From NCBI GenBank assembly GCA_946481095.1, contig CAMLML010000094.1, positions 1-16,383 on the forward strand: DNA of 16,383 nt, read 5' to 3'. Position 1 is the stretch's first letter, and each line of letters starts with the position of its first letter. A model generated the notes under the pieces. It saw only the letters and a list, made by a program, of their open reading frames with translations. It searched no databases and was not told the DNA's origin. The stretch comes from an uncultured Cellvibrio sp. GTDB taxonomy: Bacteria > Pseudomonadota > Gammaproteobacteria > Pseudomonadales > Cellvibrionaceae. Of this stretch, positions 1 to 9,832 are shown one piece after another. A program made the translations under genes and the position numbers.

Positions 1-105
1 GACAAAGTGAAGATCATCAAATTCCGTCGTCGTAAGCACCACATGAAGCGTCAAGGTCACCGTCAGTGGTTCACTGAAGTGAAAATCACTGGTATTAAGG
101 CTTAA
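1..105 (+). CDS. rplU: 50S ribosomal protein L21, C-terminal fragment
   Basis: The first 34 codons of the window are the C-terminal end of ribosomal protein L21, closed by TAA at 103-105; the start lies outside the window. The visible residues include the basic stretch [16 protein letters not shown] and the ending ITGIKA, both typical of the 23S rRNA-binding end of L21. rpmA follows after 15 bases, so the two ribosomal genes are almost certainly co-transcribed, as in most bacteria. Identification rests on the conserved basic tail and the gene order. Confidence 0.95.
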   Translation, partial: DKVKIIKFRRRKHHMKRQGHRQWFTEVKITGIKA

Positions 106-120
106 TAGAGGAGTAACGAA

Positions 121-378
121 ATGGCTCACAAGAAAGGGGTAGGTAGTTCCCGCAACGGTCGTGATTCAGAAGCGAAACGTCTTGGTGTTAAAGCTTTTGG
201 TGGCGAATTGGTGTCTGCAGGCAGCATTATTGTTCGTCAGCGTGGTACCCAATTTCACCCTGGTGCTAATACCGGAATCGGTAAAGACCATACTATTTTT
301 GCGAAAGTAGATGGCAAAGTGAAATTTGAAGTTAAAGGTGAGCATAGCCGTCGTTTCATCAGCATAGAAGCTGTGTAA
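121..378 (+). CDS. rpmA: 50S ribosomal protein L27
   Basis: An 85-residue protein, the usual length for L27, a large-subunit protein whose N-terminal tail reaches toward the peptidyl transferase centre. It opens directly with [16 protein letters not shown], so there is no N-terminal extension needing cleavage as in Firmicutes. The GTQFHPG and GIGKDHT(I/L)FA segments of the family are present. A clear ribosome binding site, AGAGGAG at 107-113, precedes the ATG by 7 bases. It lies directly after rplU and is followed 50 bases later by an intrinsic terminator, so rplU-rpmA behaves as a two-gene unit. Confidence 0.98.
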   Translation: MAHKKGVGSSRNGRDSEAKRLGVKAFGGELVSAGSIIVRQRGTQFHPGANTGIGKDHTIFAKVDGKVKFEVKGEHSRRFISIEAV

Positions 379-428
379 TTACGGTTAACCATCTGCTGGT
401 TGCGTAAGTGACTGGCAACAAGAACAAT

Positions 429-461
429 AAAAAGCCCTGTCGATATCGTCAGGGCTTTTTT
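429..461 (+). terminator. Intrinsic terminator after rpmA
   Basis: AAAAAGCCCTG at 429-439 pairs perfectly with CAGGGCTTTTT at 450-460, followed by one more T. The 10-base loop (440-449) contains the self-complementary CGATATCG, so the stem can extend further past a T-T mismatch. The A-run before and T-run after the GC core make this a textbook rho-independent terminator that may also work on the opposite strand. It separates rplU-rpmA from obgE, so obgE needs read-through or its own promoter; I could not identify a convincing promoter. Confidence 0.92.
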
Positions 462-478
462 ATATTTGATTTGAAAAT

Positions 479-1807
<1,329 letters not shown>

Positions 1808-1813
1808 TTTTTT

Positions 1814-1931
1814 GCCCCCTCTCCCTAGCCCCCTCCCTCAAGGGGCGAGGGAACAGAATGAGCTAAAGAAAATATTTCTACGCTAGTTCTTCCCCTCTCC
1901 CTTGATGGGAGAGGGGCAGGGGAGAGGGTGA
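1814..1931. repeat. Inverted pair of C/G-rich repeats between obgE and proB
   Basis: The first copy (about 1814-1853) carries CCCCCTCTCCCTAGCC and then CCCTCCCTCAAGGGGCGAGGG. The second (about 1889-1931) is an inverted imperfect copy with the dyad CCCCTCTCCC/GGGAGAGGGG, ending GGGGAGAGGGTGA. About 35 A/T-rich bases separate them. The pair starts 6 bases after the obgE stop and ends 29 bases before the proB ATG, filling nearly all of the gap. Same family and arrangement as at 479-582 and 16303-16378. Confidence 0.8.
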
Positions 1932-1960
1932 TACTCACTATATAAAAAATTTAAACTACG

Positions 1961-3082
1961 ATGAAAAAACGCGACAAAATTTCTACCACCAAACGCTGGG
2001 TTGTCAAAATTGGCAGCGCCTTGTTAACTAATGACGGCAAAGGGTTGGATCAAGCCTCAATTGCCGGTTGGGTTCAACAAATGGCGCAACTACGCAATCA
2101 GGGAATTGAATTGGTATTGGTATCATCCGGTGCAGTCGCGGCCGGTATGCGTCGATTGGGTTGGGATTCTCGCCCGACAGAAATTCATCAACTACAAGCT
2201 GCCGCTGCCGTTGGGCAAATGAGTTTGATCCAAACTTACGAAGTGGAATTTCAACGCTACGGATTATTAACAGCACAGGTTTTATTGGATCACGATGATC
2301 TTTCTTCTCGTCAACGTTATTTAAACGCGCGCTCGACACTAAAAACTTTGGTTAATTTAAAAGTCATTCCTGTTATTAATGAAAATGACACGGTAGTCAC
2401 TGATGAAATCCGTTTTGGTGATAACGATACTCTTGGAGCATTGGTTGCCAATTTAATTGATGCCGATTTATTGGTAATTTTGACCGATCAAAAAGGCATG
2501 TACGATTCCGATCCCCGTTCAAATCCCGATGCGCAATTATTGAGTGAAGTGGCAGCGGATGATACCCGCCTCGAACAAATGGCGGGTGGCGGTGGCACTT
2601 TGGGGCGCGGCGGCATGATCACCAAAGTTCGCGCTGCACGTGTTGCTGCACGCTCAGGTGCGGACACAGTCATTGTTGGTGGCCGCATCGAAAATGCATT
2701 GCTGCGAATTGCAGCAGGCGAAGATTTGGGAACTTTTCTCTGGGCTGCACAACAACCTCAAGCCGCTCGCAAGCGTTGGTTGTCGGGCCAATTACAAACA
2801 CGTGGCACACTGGTGTTAGATGATGGTGCTGTGCGTGTATTGCGTGATCAAGGCAAAAGTTTATTGCCTGTCGGTGTAAAAGAAGTGCGTGGTGATTTTA
2901 CACGTGGTGATATGGTGATCTGCGTTGACCAGCAAGAAAAAGAAATTGCGCGCGGCTTGGTGAATTATCATGCTGATGAAGCCAAAAAAATTATCGGCAA
3001 ACCCAGTAGCCAAATTGCAGAAATACTCGGCTATCAAGATGATAACGAATTAATTCATCGCGATAATCTGGTGATCAGTTAA
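1961..3082 (+). CDS. proB: Glutamate 5-kinase (ProB)
   Basis: A 373-residue cytoplasmic enzyme that phosphorylates L-glutamate with ATP to gamma-glutamyl phosphate, the first step of proline biosynthesis. The N-terminal amino-acid kinase domain shows [11 protein letters not shown] at 13-23, SSGAVAAG near 55, NENDTV at 140-145, [26 protein letters not shown] near 172-183 and the Gly-rich [11 protein letters not shown] near 212-222. A C-terminal PUA domain covers roughly 280-373 ([17 protein letters not shown] onward). Length matches the E. coli enzyme (367). The ATG at 1961 gives the expected start, although no good Shine-Dalgarno is visible in the A/T-rich leader. The obgE-proB order is common in gammaproteobacteria. 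Feedback control by proline is a family property, not visible here. Confidence 0.96.
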   Translation: MKKRDKISTTKRWVVKIGSALLTNDGKGLDQASIAGWVQQMAQLRNQGIELVLVSSGAVAAGMRRLGWDSRPTEIHQLQAAAAVGQMSLIQTYEVEFQRYGLLTAQVLLDHDDLSSRQRYLNARSTLKTLVNLKVIPVINENDTVVTDEIRFGDNDTLGALVANLIDADLLVILTDQKGMYDSDPRSNPDAQLLSEVAADDTRLEQMAGGGGTLGRGGMITKVRAARVAARSGADTVIVGGRIENALLRIAAGEDLGTFLWAAQQPQAARKRWLSGQLQTRGTLVLDDGAVRVLRDQGKSLLPVGVKEVRGDFTRGDMVICVDQQEKEIARGLVNYHADEAKKIIGKPSSQIAEILGYQDDNELIHRDNLVIS

Positions 3083-3218
3083 TTTTTCATTCGCTGAGAA
3101 TAATATACATATATTCCTGAAAAAACAGCAGTCCAGAATATTGATTATCACCGCTTCTGCAAGAATAACCTACACCTCGGGACAATTCTCATTAATCAAA
3201 AAAACACAGGATGCTGTT

Positions 3219-3776
3219 ATGGATGTTTCCAATCAAGAGTCCGCTTCTGTTTTTCAGGAAAACGCTATTAAAGAGAGTGTTTTACAAAAAAATGTATGGC
3301 AGTCGGTTGATCCTTCATATAAAACGCTACTTCGGTTATATGTTGCAATACAAATACTAGTGGTTATACCAATTGCCATTTTTTTTATCCTGATAATGCA
3401 AGAAACTGCTAAAAATGTATTGATGGGATTAATTGTAGTTTATTTCCTTGTGGCTCTTTGGCAGTTGTGTGTTTGGGCTCCAAAAACCGCATGTCGATTG
3501 CAATATTTATTGCATGACGACGACATTAATTTACAGAAAGGTTTTATTTACTGGCGACAGGTCTCTGTAGCCTGTAATCGTATCCAACATCTGGAGGTGA
3601 GTCAGGGACCTCTTGAGCGCCACCTGGGTTTGGCAACATTAAGTGTATTTACGGCGGGTACTCTGGGATCTGATATGAAGTTACCAGGGCTGAAATTGCA
3701 AACCGCAACAAACATGAAATTCCATCTTCTGGATAAAATCAATGCAGAGGAGTTGGATGTCGATGAAAGCCTCTAA
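3219..3776 (+). CDS. bPH2 (DUF304) domain membrane protein, YdbS-like
   Basis: A 185-residue inner-membrane protein. Two hydrophobic helices (about 37-60 and 67-86) are followed by one bacterial PH domain (about 92-172) with the signature RIQHLEVSQGPLERHLGLA at 121-139 and then TLSVFTAGT. I chose ATG 3219 because AGGA at 3208-3211 lies 7 bases upstream and the protein then begins MDVSNQESAS; an in-frame ATG 26 codons earlier (3141) lacks such support. The next gene overlaps its end, so the two are translated as a unit. In B. subtilis the related ydbS-ydbT pair belongs to the sigma-W envelope-stress regulon. A role in envelope maintenance here is inference from the family. Confidence 0.87.
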   Translation: MDVSNQESASVFQENAIKESVLQKNVWQSVDPSYKTLLRLYVAIQILVVIPIAIFFILIMQETAKNVLMGLIVVYFLVALWQLCVWAPKTACRLQYLLHDDDINLQKGFIYWRQVSVACNRIQHLEVSQGPLERHLGLATLSVFTAGTLGSDMKLPGLKLQTATNMKFHLLDKINAEELDVDESL

Positions 3777-5277
3777 CTGGTCTCGCGTCTCTCCCATCGC
3801 AACGGTTTATTTTTTCATTCGTAATTTTAATCAGGCACTGAATCTTTGGCCTGTTTTCGCAGGTGCTGTTGCCATTCCTGCTACAAGGGAATGGATTTTG
3901 GACTTGGGTATCCTGGGGTTTGTTTTAATACTTTTAGGTGCTTCAATAATCAATTTCTGGTTTTTCAAATTTCATTTTGATGATGACAGAATTCAAATTC
4001 GTCGTGGTTTAATCTTCAAAAAAAATCTGACGCTTTATTTTGAGCGTGTGCAAGAAGCTAATCTGGAGCAGGCTTTTTATTTTCGTCCTTTTGGGTTGTG
4101 GGCACTAAAACTGGAGAGTGCAGGTAGTGGAAAAGAAGAAATTATTCTACCCGGTATTCACCATCTTTTGGCTAATGGCATTAAACAGCGAGTACTTGAT
4201 GCGCAGAAAAAATCCTCTACAACGCAAAAATTGCAGTCCCCTGAACAACCCATCGCACTGAATCAAAATGAATTATCTTCAATACCGACAATTGATTATC
4301 AAATAAAACTTGAACCAGTTGATTTGTTACGTTACGGATTAATGCACAACACACTGGTTTATTACGTGGCAATTTTTGCGCCTTTGCTGGGACAAAATGA
4401 AAAATTCTGGCAAAACATTGGTCCCTGGCTTCAAAAATCCGAGCTGGTTCAATTTTTTTCCCAATATTTATCCAGCCATAATCTCTGGGCGAGTGTGTTG
4501 GCTGTTGTAGCGTTAGTTGTATTGGTTTTGTTGTTGATCTATGCCATTTCCATATTTTTAGCGCTTGTAAAATATTGGAATTACACATTGGTGGTTCAGG
4601 GCGAGAGATTTCAGTATCAAACGGGTTTATTAAATCGATTAGCCAGTGGTTTTAGAAAACATAAATTGCAAACCTTGGTGGTCAAACAAAGTTTAATTGC
4701 AAGACTACTCAATCGCTATTCAATAGAGGTTCGCCAAACCAATGAGGTCAATCGCAAGCAGGGTGAAATTAATTTGGGTTTCGTAATTCCTGTCGTCACT
4801 GAAAAGCAATTACACGACATTTTGCAGATGTTAAATATTCAAACACCTGAATGGAAAAAATGCATTCCAGCCAAAATGTTTTGGGATACTGTTATTTATG
4901 GTGGCATTATCACTGGTATTGTTGCTGTTACATTAATGACGACAGAGATTCCCGTTTGGTGGTCTCTGGGAGCGTTACTGTTGATCCTGTTTTTGAACGC
5001 TAAAAATTGGTATTCGATTGGTTACGACATTAACCAGGAGGGGCTTGCTGTTAAACAGGGAATTCTTGGTGTTAAAACTACTTATGTCCCGCAAATCAAA
5101 ATACAGAAAATACAAATCTCACAAGGCCCAATACAACGTTGGCACAACACCGCCTCAATCGCATTATGGAGTGGCGCCACCCTGGAGCGATTGAACTTTA
5201 TTCCACTGCAAAAACTACAAGCAGAGCGCGATAATATTATGCACACCATTGCCCGCTTTCGCGGGCAATGGATGTGA
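3757..5277 (+). CDS. Multi-bPH2 domain membrane protein, YdbT-like
   Basis: A protein of about 506 residues with alternating membrane segments and three bacterial PH (DUF304) domains. The first follows the N-terminal helix pair (IQIRRGLIFKKNLTLYFERVQ). The second is central (FQYQTGLLNRLASGFRKHK, then LQTLVVKQ). The third is C-terminal (LAVKQGILGVKTTYVPQIKI, then ISQGPIQRWHNTASIAL). This matches the large partner of YdbS/YdbT pairs. AGAGGAG at 3746-3752 is inside the upstream gene. It suits ATG 3757 (4-base spacing) or ATG 3763 (10 bases, 504 residues); ATG 3742 lies before the site and is unlikely. The overlap with the upstream stop is 20 or 14 bases. The last codons form a perfect hairpin (5246-5271). 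The biochemical role is unknown. Confidence 0.86.
   Translation: MSMKASNWSRVSPIATVYFFIRNFNQALNLWPVFAGAVAIPATREWILDLGILGFVLILLGASIINFWFFKFHFDDDRIQIRRGLIFKKNLTLYFERVQEANLEQAFYFRPFGLWALKLESAGSGKEEIILPGIHHLLANGIKQRVLDAQKKSSTTQKLQSPEQPIALNQNELSSIPTIDYQIKLEPVDLLRYGLMHNTLVYYVAIFAPLLGQNEKFWQNIGPWLQKSELVQFFSQYLSSHNLWASVLAVVALVVLVLLLIYAISIFLALVKYWNYTLVVQGERFQYQTGLLNRLASGFRKHKLQTLVVKQSLIARLLNRYSIEVRQTNEVNRKQGEINLGFVIPVVTEKQLHDILQMLNIQTPEWKKCIPAKMFWDTVIYGGIITGIVAVTLMTTEIPVWWSLGALLLILFLNAKNWYSIGYDINQEGLAVKQGILGVKTTYVPQIKIQKIQISQGPIQRWHNTASIALWSGATLERLNFIPLQKLQAERDNIMHTIARFRGQWM
5246..5271. other. Perfect 11-bp hairpin at the 3' end of the YdbT-like gene
   Basis: CCATTGCCCGC (5246-5256) and GCGGGCAATGG (5261-5271) are exact complements around a TTTC loop; on the minus strand the loop reads GAAA, a stable GNRA tetraloop. 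It covers the last coding codons and sits in front of a 4-base gap to the convergent peptidase gene. There is no T-run on either side, so it is not a classical intrinsic terminator. It may act as a transcript-end stabiliser or a bidirectional pause site. Confidence 0.6.
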
Positions 5278-5281
5278 TGAA

Positions 5282-7276
5282 TTATTTCAAATGTTGATTT
5301 AAAAATTCCAATGCAGGAGATAGTAAATCTATCGCCTGCTGCTGGTCTTTTATGTCGTGACCCATGTCATTTAACACAGTGAATGAAAATTCTTTGGCTG
5401 ATTTTTCAAGACTGGTTTTTAATCTATAACTATGTTCAATATCGACAATGTCATCTTTGTTGCCATGCATCACCAAAATAGGTTTTTGTAATTTATCGGT
5501 TAAATAAACGGGTGATATCGCCTTGAGTTTATCGTAATTCACCAGATAATCACCTACATATTCCCTAGACCATTCCCGTTGTTTTTTGGAAAACTGTGGT
5601 GATTGAAGGTAAAGGTTTACATCGTAAACACCGGCTATTGCGACGGCGCATTGATAAATTTCCGGATGCTGAATAAGTAACATGCTGGATGCATAGGCGC
5701 CATAACTGAGCCCCATCAAACATATTTTTGAATTATCTATTTCGCTACGTTTAATAACAGATTCAGTAGCAGAATGAATGTCTTTCAGCATTAAGCTGCC
5801 CCATTGGTGTTTCCCTGCTTCTTTTAACTCTTCAGATCTACCGCTGGAGCCACGAAAATTAATCCTTAATACTGCATAACCCTGTGCATTAAGAAGTTGT
5901 GTTATCGGATCAAAATAGGGGGTGTCATAAACACCAATAGGCCCACCATGAGGCATCACTATGAGAGGTACTTTTGTATTGGTAATGGGTAAATTAAGCA
6001 GGTAAGGAATTTTTAATCCTTCAACTGTAACATCACCCTCAAATTGTTTCGATTTTAATTTGCCAGTGAGCCAGGGAAATTTTTCATCCAGTAATACTTT
6101 TTCGGATGCAGATTCCAGCCAATATCGTCCAGATTGATTAAAAGATTCTTCATAAATCAGGCGCTTTTTTTTGTCGAAGCTGGATGAAAACATAATAGAT
6201 AAAATTTCCTGATTGGCTTTCTGCTTAGTTTTATTTTCTGTAATGTGTTCAAAAGCCAGTCGCTCATCACGTAGAACCTGGACGCCTATCAATTGATTAT
6301 CTGAGGAGAAGACCAGATCAATAATTTTGAATGCAGATGTTTCATAAATTAATTTTGATGTCTTGGTTTTGAAGTTGACCAGATACAATGATCGGGATTC
6401 AGATTCTTGTTTATCAATACAGTAATATTCGCCGGGTTCTGTCGCCAGTGAAATGGGTAAATAATGTTTTAATGGATTTTCTGTTACATTTTTATTTTTA
6501 CTAGTTTCATTATCATCTTCGTTTATATTCCATGATGACAATGAATGCTGATCGCCCTTATCGTCGAATTCGGTTAGTGAAAGTACATAAGGTTCTGTAA
6601 AATGCAAAACGGCTTTTGGCTTTTCATGTTTTTTTGAAAACCATCGTGTCGCATAACCATTCACTTCAATAATCTGGTTGTCCGCAATAAATTGGCCGCC
6701 ATCTATTTTGTCGGATTTGGTCATGGGTGACTTATCAGGTTTCAATCCGTCAATACTCAGTTTGTATACTCGCGATTTGATTCCACTTTTTGCATACAGA
6801 AACTTTCCTTGCTCACCAGCCAATATTCCGGCTAACCAACCTGGGGTTCTGACACTTAGGGTTTGTTCCATGCTACCTTTTTCTGCGTGAGTATCCAAAA
6901 TCAACATCCTGCGTGTGGTTTTGGTATCTATCAAATCAGCGATGCCAGTCTTGATTTCGATAAATTGAATAGCAATAAAACGATTATCCAGCCACGAGAT
7001 ATCCGCAATGATGGAATCCGCTGAATAATATTCCGAGGTATTAAAAATAATTTCTTCCTGCCCTTTGGGTAAAGGTTTCAGACTGATCAATTGTTTGTTT
7101 TCCTGGTTTTTGATCGCCAACACAGCGTTTCCATCCGGACGTAGAGCCATTTCCTTGATTAAAGGAGGTTTGAAAAAATCATAAATATCTGTATTTGCAT
7201 AACAGTTAATTGAAAAATGAATTGCTGTGAATAAAATCAACAAGATTGTATGTAAAAAGATAAATCGTTTTTTCAT
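5282..7276 (-). CDS. Secreted S9-family serine peptidase (prolyl oligopeptidase type)
   Basis: A 664-residue exported peptidase. An N-terminal signal peptide (MKKRFIFLHTILLILF, likely cut after CYA) is followed by a region of about 400 residues expected to form the gating beta-propeller of this family. The C-terminal alpha/beta-hydrolase domain shows the HGGP oxyanion motif, FRGSSG, the nucleophile elbow GLSYGAY with Ser524, HGNKDD with Asp608 and MGHD with His640, so the catalytic triad looks complete. The family cleaves peptides from acyl- or dipeptidyl ends; the actual substrate is unknown. I chose ATG 7276 for the signal peptide; a longer in-frame start at 7333 lies inside the upstream gene. 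It follows that gene after 1 base, suggesting translational coupling. Location is periplasmic or extracellular. Confidence 0.9.
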   Translation of the reverse strand: MKKRFIFLHTILLILFTAIHFSINCYANTDIYDFFKPPLIKEMALRPDGNAVLAIKNQENKQLISLKPLPKGQEEIIFNTSEYYSADSIIADISWLDNRFIAIQFIEIKTGIADLIDTKTTRRMLILDTHAEKGSMEQTLSVRTPGWLAGILAGEQGKFLYAKSGIKSRVYKLSIDGLKPDKSPMTKSDKIDGGQFIADNQIIEVNGYATRWFSKKHEKPKAVLHFTEPYVLSLTEFDDKGDQHSLSSWNINEDDNETSKNKNVTENPLKHYLPISLATEPGEYYCIDKQESESRSLYLVNFKTKTSKLIYETSAFKIIDLVFSSDNQLIGVQVLRDERLAFEHITENKTKQKANQEILSIMFSSSFDKKKRLIYEESFNQSGRYWLESASEKVLLDEKFPWLTGKLKSKQFEGDVTVEGLKIPYLLNLPITNTKVPLIVMPHGGPIGVYDTPYFDPITQLLNAQGYAVLRINFRGSSGRSEELKEAGKHQWGSLMLKDIHSATESVIKRSEIDNSKICLMGLSYGAYASSMLLIQHPEIYQCAVAIAGVYDVNLYLQSPQFSKKQREWSREYVGDYLVNYDKLKAISPVYLTDKLQKPILVMHGNKDDIVDIEHSYRLKTSLEKSAKEFSFTVLNDMGHDIKDQQQAIDLLSPALEFLNQHLK

Positions 7277-7277
7277 A

Positions 7278-7844
7278 TTATTTTTTCCGTTGTATATAAT
7301 CGATTGCATAGTCATCGCGTATTGCCATGCCATTTACCAATGGATATTGACCTAATAATTCAGGGAATGATTTCAGAATTTCATCATGGTCAGTTACTAT
7401 TCTGTTCAGTCTTTTTATTTCAACGTAATTAGTGGTTCGCTTTTTTTCAATTTCCAATTTTCCTGCATAGTTAACTTTTCCTGCTTCAATTTTGAAGCGC
7501 CAAAGCAGATCGTTTTCAGTATCTTTACGATAGGGAAGGTTAAAGTAAGGAACTTTTATTTCCTGGATCTGATAGTTCCCTTGCGGCAGTGTTTTTATTA
7601 ACCACTGGTTCTTATTGGTCAATTGCCATTCAATTGAACGACTTACAGCTGTAGTGTCAATTTTTTTGATCACAATTGCAGCTGAATCCGCCTCCAGATA
7701 AGTACCCAAAATGAAGTAGCCTTGACTTTTTGCGAGTTTTTCGGGGACAGGTGTGGCGAAGGTGTGTGGAGTAAAAAAAATAGCAAGGGTTATCAATATC
7801 TTTGTCAAAAAAATAGCAGTGGGTTTTGGTGTTACATGATCCAT
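7278..7844 (-). CDS. Small exported protein of unknown function, partner of the S9 peptidase
   Basis: 188 residues with a Sec-type signal peptide (hydrophobic 11-24, probable cut after FA at 30). No family name was recognised. The mature part looks beta-rich, with the pattern LPQGNYQI at 86-93 and FKIEAGKVNYAG at 117-128, typical of small beta-sandwich modules that cap a strand with P-x-G-x-Y. The same pattern and its following segment occur in the N-terminal domain of the divergent lipoprotein at 7967 (VPPGEYSV at 101-108, FNVQPGKITDLG at 135-146). The stop is one base before the peptidase start, so the two are almost certainly one operon. No strong Shine-Dalgarno precedes ATG 7844 (only GAGA about 10 bases upstream), so the start is less certain than the frame. 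Confidence 0.75.
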   Translation of the reverse strand: MDHVTPKPTAIFLTKILITLAIFFTPHTFATPVPEKLAKSQGYFILGTYLEADSAAIVIKKIDTTAVSRSIEWQLTNKNQWLIKTLPQGNYQIQEIKVPYFNLPYRKDTENDLLWRFKIEAGKVNYAGKLEIEKKRTTNYVEIKRLNRIVTDHDEILKSFPELLGQYPLVNGMAIRDDYAIDYIQRKK

Positions 7845-7899
7845 GGAATATTCTCGTGTTGCCTCTCTTGATTAACTTGGATATCTTTCCAGATGCAAA

Positions 7900-7918
7900 A
7901 ACATCATGGTGTGATGTT
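7900..7918. promoter_or_regulatory. Inverted repeat in the divergent intergenic region (possible operator)
   Basis: AACATCA (7900-7906) and TGATGTT (7912-7918) are exact complements around TGGTG. The site lies near the middle of the 122-base gap between the divergently transcribed genes at 7844 and 7967. Short spaced dyads of this kind often bind dimeric regulators. No regulator gene is adjacent and no convincing promoter elements frame it, so the role is a guess. Confidence 0.35.
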
Positions 7919-7966
7919 GGTTTTGTTGGCCGCCCACACACAATTAATAATTGACTTGGAGTCTAT

Positions 7967-9784
7967 ATGCCTAAGTATTTTAGCTGTCTGAAGAGATGTA
8001 TGTCTCTTGCTCTTGTAATTTTTTCTGTATTCCTGACGGGTTGTTTAACATCAGCTGTTAATATCCGGCAGCCTATTACCCAGGAAACGCCTATTGTGAA
8101 TGACGGTGTGGTGGTTGCCAAAGTGATCAGCGCCAGTGGATCGGTTTTACCATTCAATCAATTCACCATCACACCAAAAGATGTCAATAAATCCAAAGAA
8201 AACCAGTACCCCAGATTGGTTTCATTGGATGATCCTGAAGGAGATACATCCCTGTTTGCATCATCGGTACCACCGGGAGAATATTCTGTAGACAGTGTGC
8301 GTTCTTTTCATGTCATAGGGGAGTATTTTTATTCTGTATGGGCTTCCGGTGGAGTTGAACTGGGGGTGTTTAATGTGCAACCAGGAAAAATTACTGACTT
8401 GGGGACTTTTATTTATTATCGCAAGGTAGAGGGAGATAAATATATGGACAAATTAATTCGTGTTCCTGATACCAACAACCAAGCATTTATTAATTTTTAT
8501 CGTCCATTTTTAGAATATGAACCAGAGAAAGTCTTGTCATGGATTGATGATGGTTTGAATGCTGAACGTTTTTCCAATTATGTAGCACTTGCCCAGAATC
8601 CAACTGTATTTAGTGAACGTTATTTGAGTCCTACAGGTTCACTTTATTTGTTGGGTAAATTGGGTGCTATTTTGGAGCGCAAAAAATCCGGTGAATGGAG
8701 CCAGCATGTATTGGAGACCAATGCTGATTTGCGCACAATAGTGCAAAATGAAAAAGGCCAATTAATGGTTGCTGGCGATCAGGGAGCACTTTTCTTTAAA
8801 GATACTGATGGGAAATGGAAGGATCTATCATTTGATTTGGGCACTAAAATTGGCGGCATCAAATTGTCATCTAATGGTGATGCCGTTATTTTTGCTGTGC
8901 AAAATGGGCGTGCAGTTATTTTGTCAGCTAATCCATCCAATAAAAAAATAGAATGGAAAAAACTCTATCATTATTCTGCGTTGAAAGGCTGGCACGATAG
9001 CAACGATGTGACATTGACAACCGGTGACACAATGGAAAAAACAGCTGATGAGAAAGTAAAACCAACGTTAGAAAAAAAATCGAAAAAGACCACCAAAAGA
9101 AAAGGCCAGTTGCTTAGAATTTCCAATTTCAGTCTGGAAGAATTTTTGGGGCAGGAATATTTGCGTGTAACGATTCAAAAATCAGGGTACGACAATAAAT
9201 TCAATCTGTTTGATGACACCAGTCGAAAACTGTTTAGCCTTTCGAAGGATATGCAAACTATTCATTATGAGTCGAAAATGGCGGGTGAAATGGATGCGAT
9301 TATCAAAGCAGGCAGCACCAGCCTTGGCGTAAAACGGGCAGGCTTTTGGTCCTGGACAGGTAAAGACAGTTATTATCGTTTTGATCGCTCGGCCAACAGC
9401 TGGGCAGAAATGAAAACCTATATTGATAATTGTCCGGGGTTAAGTGAAAAAGCCAAATGTATGAAAAACGGTAAAAAAATAAATCGTAAGGAGCATTTTA
9501 ATTTCATCAGTATTCCGGTATTTGTTGATTTGAATAAAGCCTATGCTACGGTTAGATCTTATGCTGCTTTCAGTGAATCGAAGACTTATCTGGTTCGCAC
9601 GGTTGATGGTGGACAATTTTGGCAGAAATTGGATGCTGAGTTGCCAGGCAAGTTTTGTACAGACATAGTTCCGGAAATTCATGATCGAATTTTGCTGCAT
9701 TGTTCTGGTGTTTCAGGCGATTTTTATGAATCTCTGGATGAAGGGAAAACCTGGAAGCATGTTCGTCAGCATGAGAACTTCTAA
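7967..9784 (+). CDS. Lipoprotein with N-terminal beta-sandwich-like domain and BNR/Asp-box-like repeats
   Basis: 605 residues. The lipobox LTGC puts the lipidated Cys at 26; the next residues are LTS, with no Asp at +2, so outer-membrane sorting is plausible. The domain at about 46-150 shares VPPGEYSV and FNVQPGKITDLG patterns with the small exported protein encoded divergently at 7844. The rest (about 200-605) has repeated segments like those of YCF48/BNR propellers, such as GSLYLLGKLGAILERKKSGEW and GQLMVAGDQGALFFKDTDGKW. Asp-box-like turns are VDGGQFW (D547) and DEGKTW (D591). A Lys-rich linker lies near 365-382. The start is supported by GGAG at 7958-7961, 5 bases before the ATG. Function unknown; a binding or sensing role at the envelope is inferred. 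Confidence 0.8.
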   Translation: MPKYFSCLKRCMSLALVIFSVFLTGCLTSAVNIRQPITQETPIVNDGVVVAKVISASGSVLPFNQFTITPKDVNKSKENQYPRLVSLDDPEGDTSLFASSVPPGEYSVDSVRSFHVIGEYFYSVWASGGVELGVFNVQPGKITDLGTFIYYRKVEGDKYMDKLIRVPDTNNQAFINFYRPFLEYEPEKVLSWIDDGLNAERFSNYVALAQNPTVFSERYLSPTGSLYLLGKLGAILERKKSGEWSQHVLETNADLRTIVQNEKGQLMVAGDQGALFFKDTDGKWKDLSFDLGTKIGGIKLSSNGDAVIFAVQNGRAVILSANPSNKKIEWKKLYHYSALKGWHDSNDVTLTTGDTMEKTADEKVKPTLEKKSKKTTKRKGQLLRISNFSLEEFLGQEYLRVTIQKSGYDNKFNLFDDTSRKLFSLSKDMQTIHYESKMAGEMDAIIKAGSTSLGVKRAGFWSWTGKDSYYRFDRSANSWAEMKTYIDNCPGLSEKAKCMKNGKKINRKEHFNFISIPVFVDLNKAYATVRSYAAFSESKTYLVRTVDGGQFWQKLDAELPGKFCTDIVPEIHDRILLHCSGVSGDFYESLDEGKTWKHVRQHENF

Positions 9785-9797
9785 TCTTTGATATACA

Positions 9798-9832
9798 AAG
9801 CCAATGATCGCTTGATAAACCTTCATTGGCTT
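9798..9832 (+). terminator. Weak terminator-like hairpin after the lipoprotein gene
   Basis: AAGCCAATGA (9798-9807) pairs perfectly with TCATTGGCTT (9823-9832) across a 15-base loop, 13 bases after the stop codon at 9784. No T-run follows, so termination would be inefficient or factor-assisted. It may instead protect the transcript end. Confidence 0.45.
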
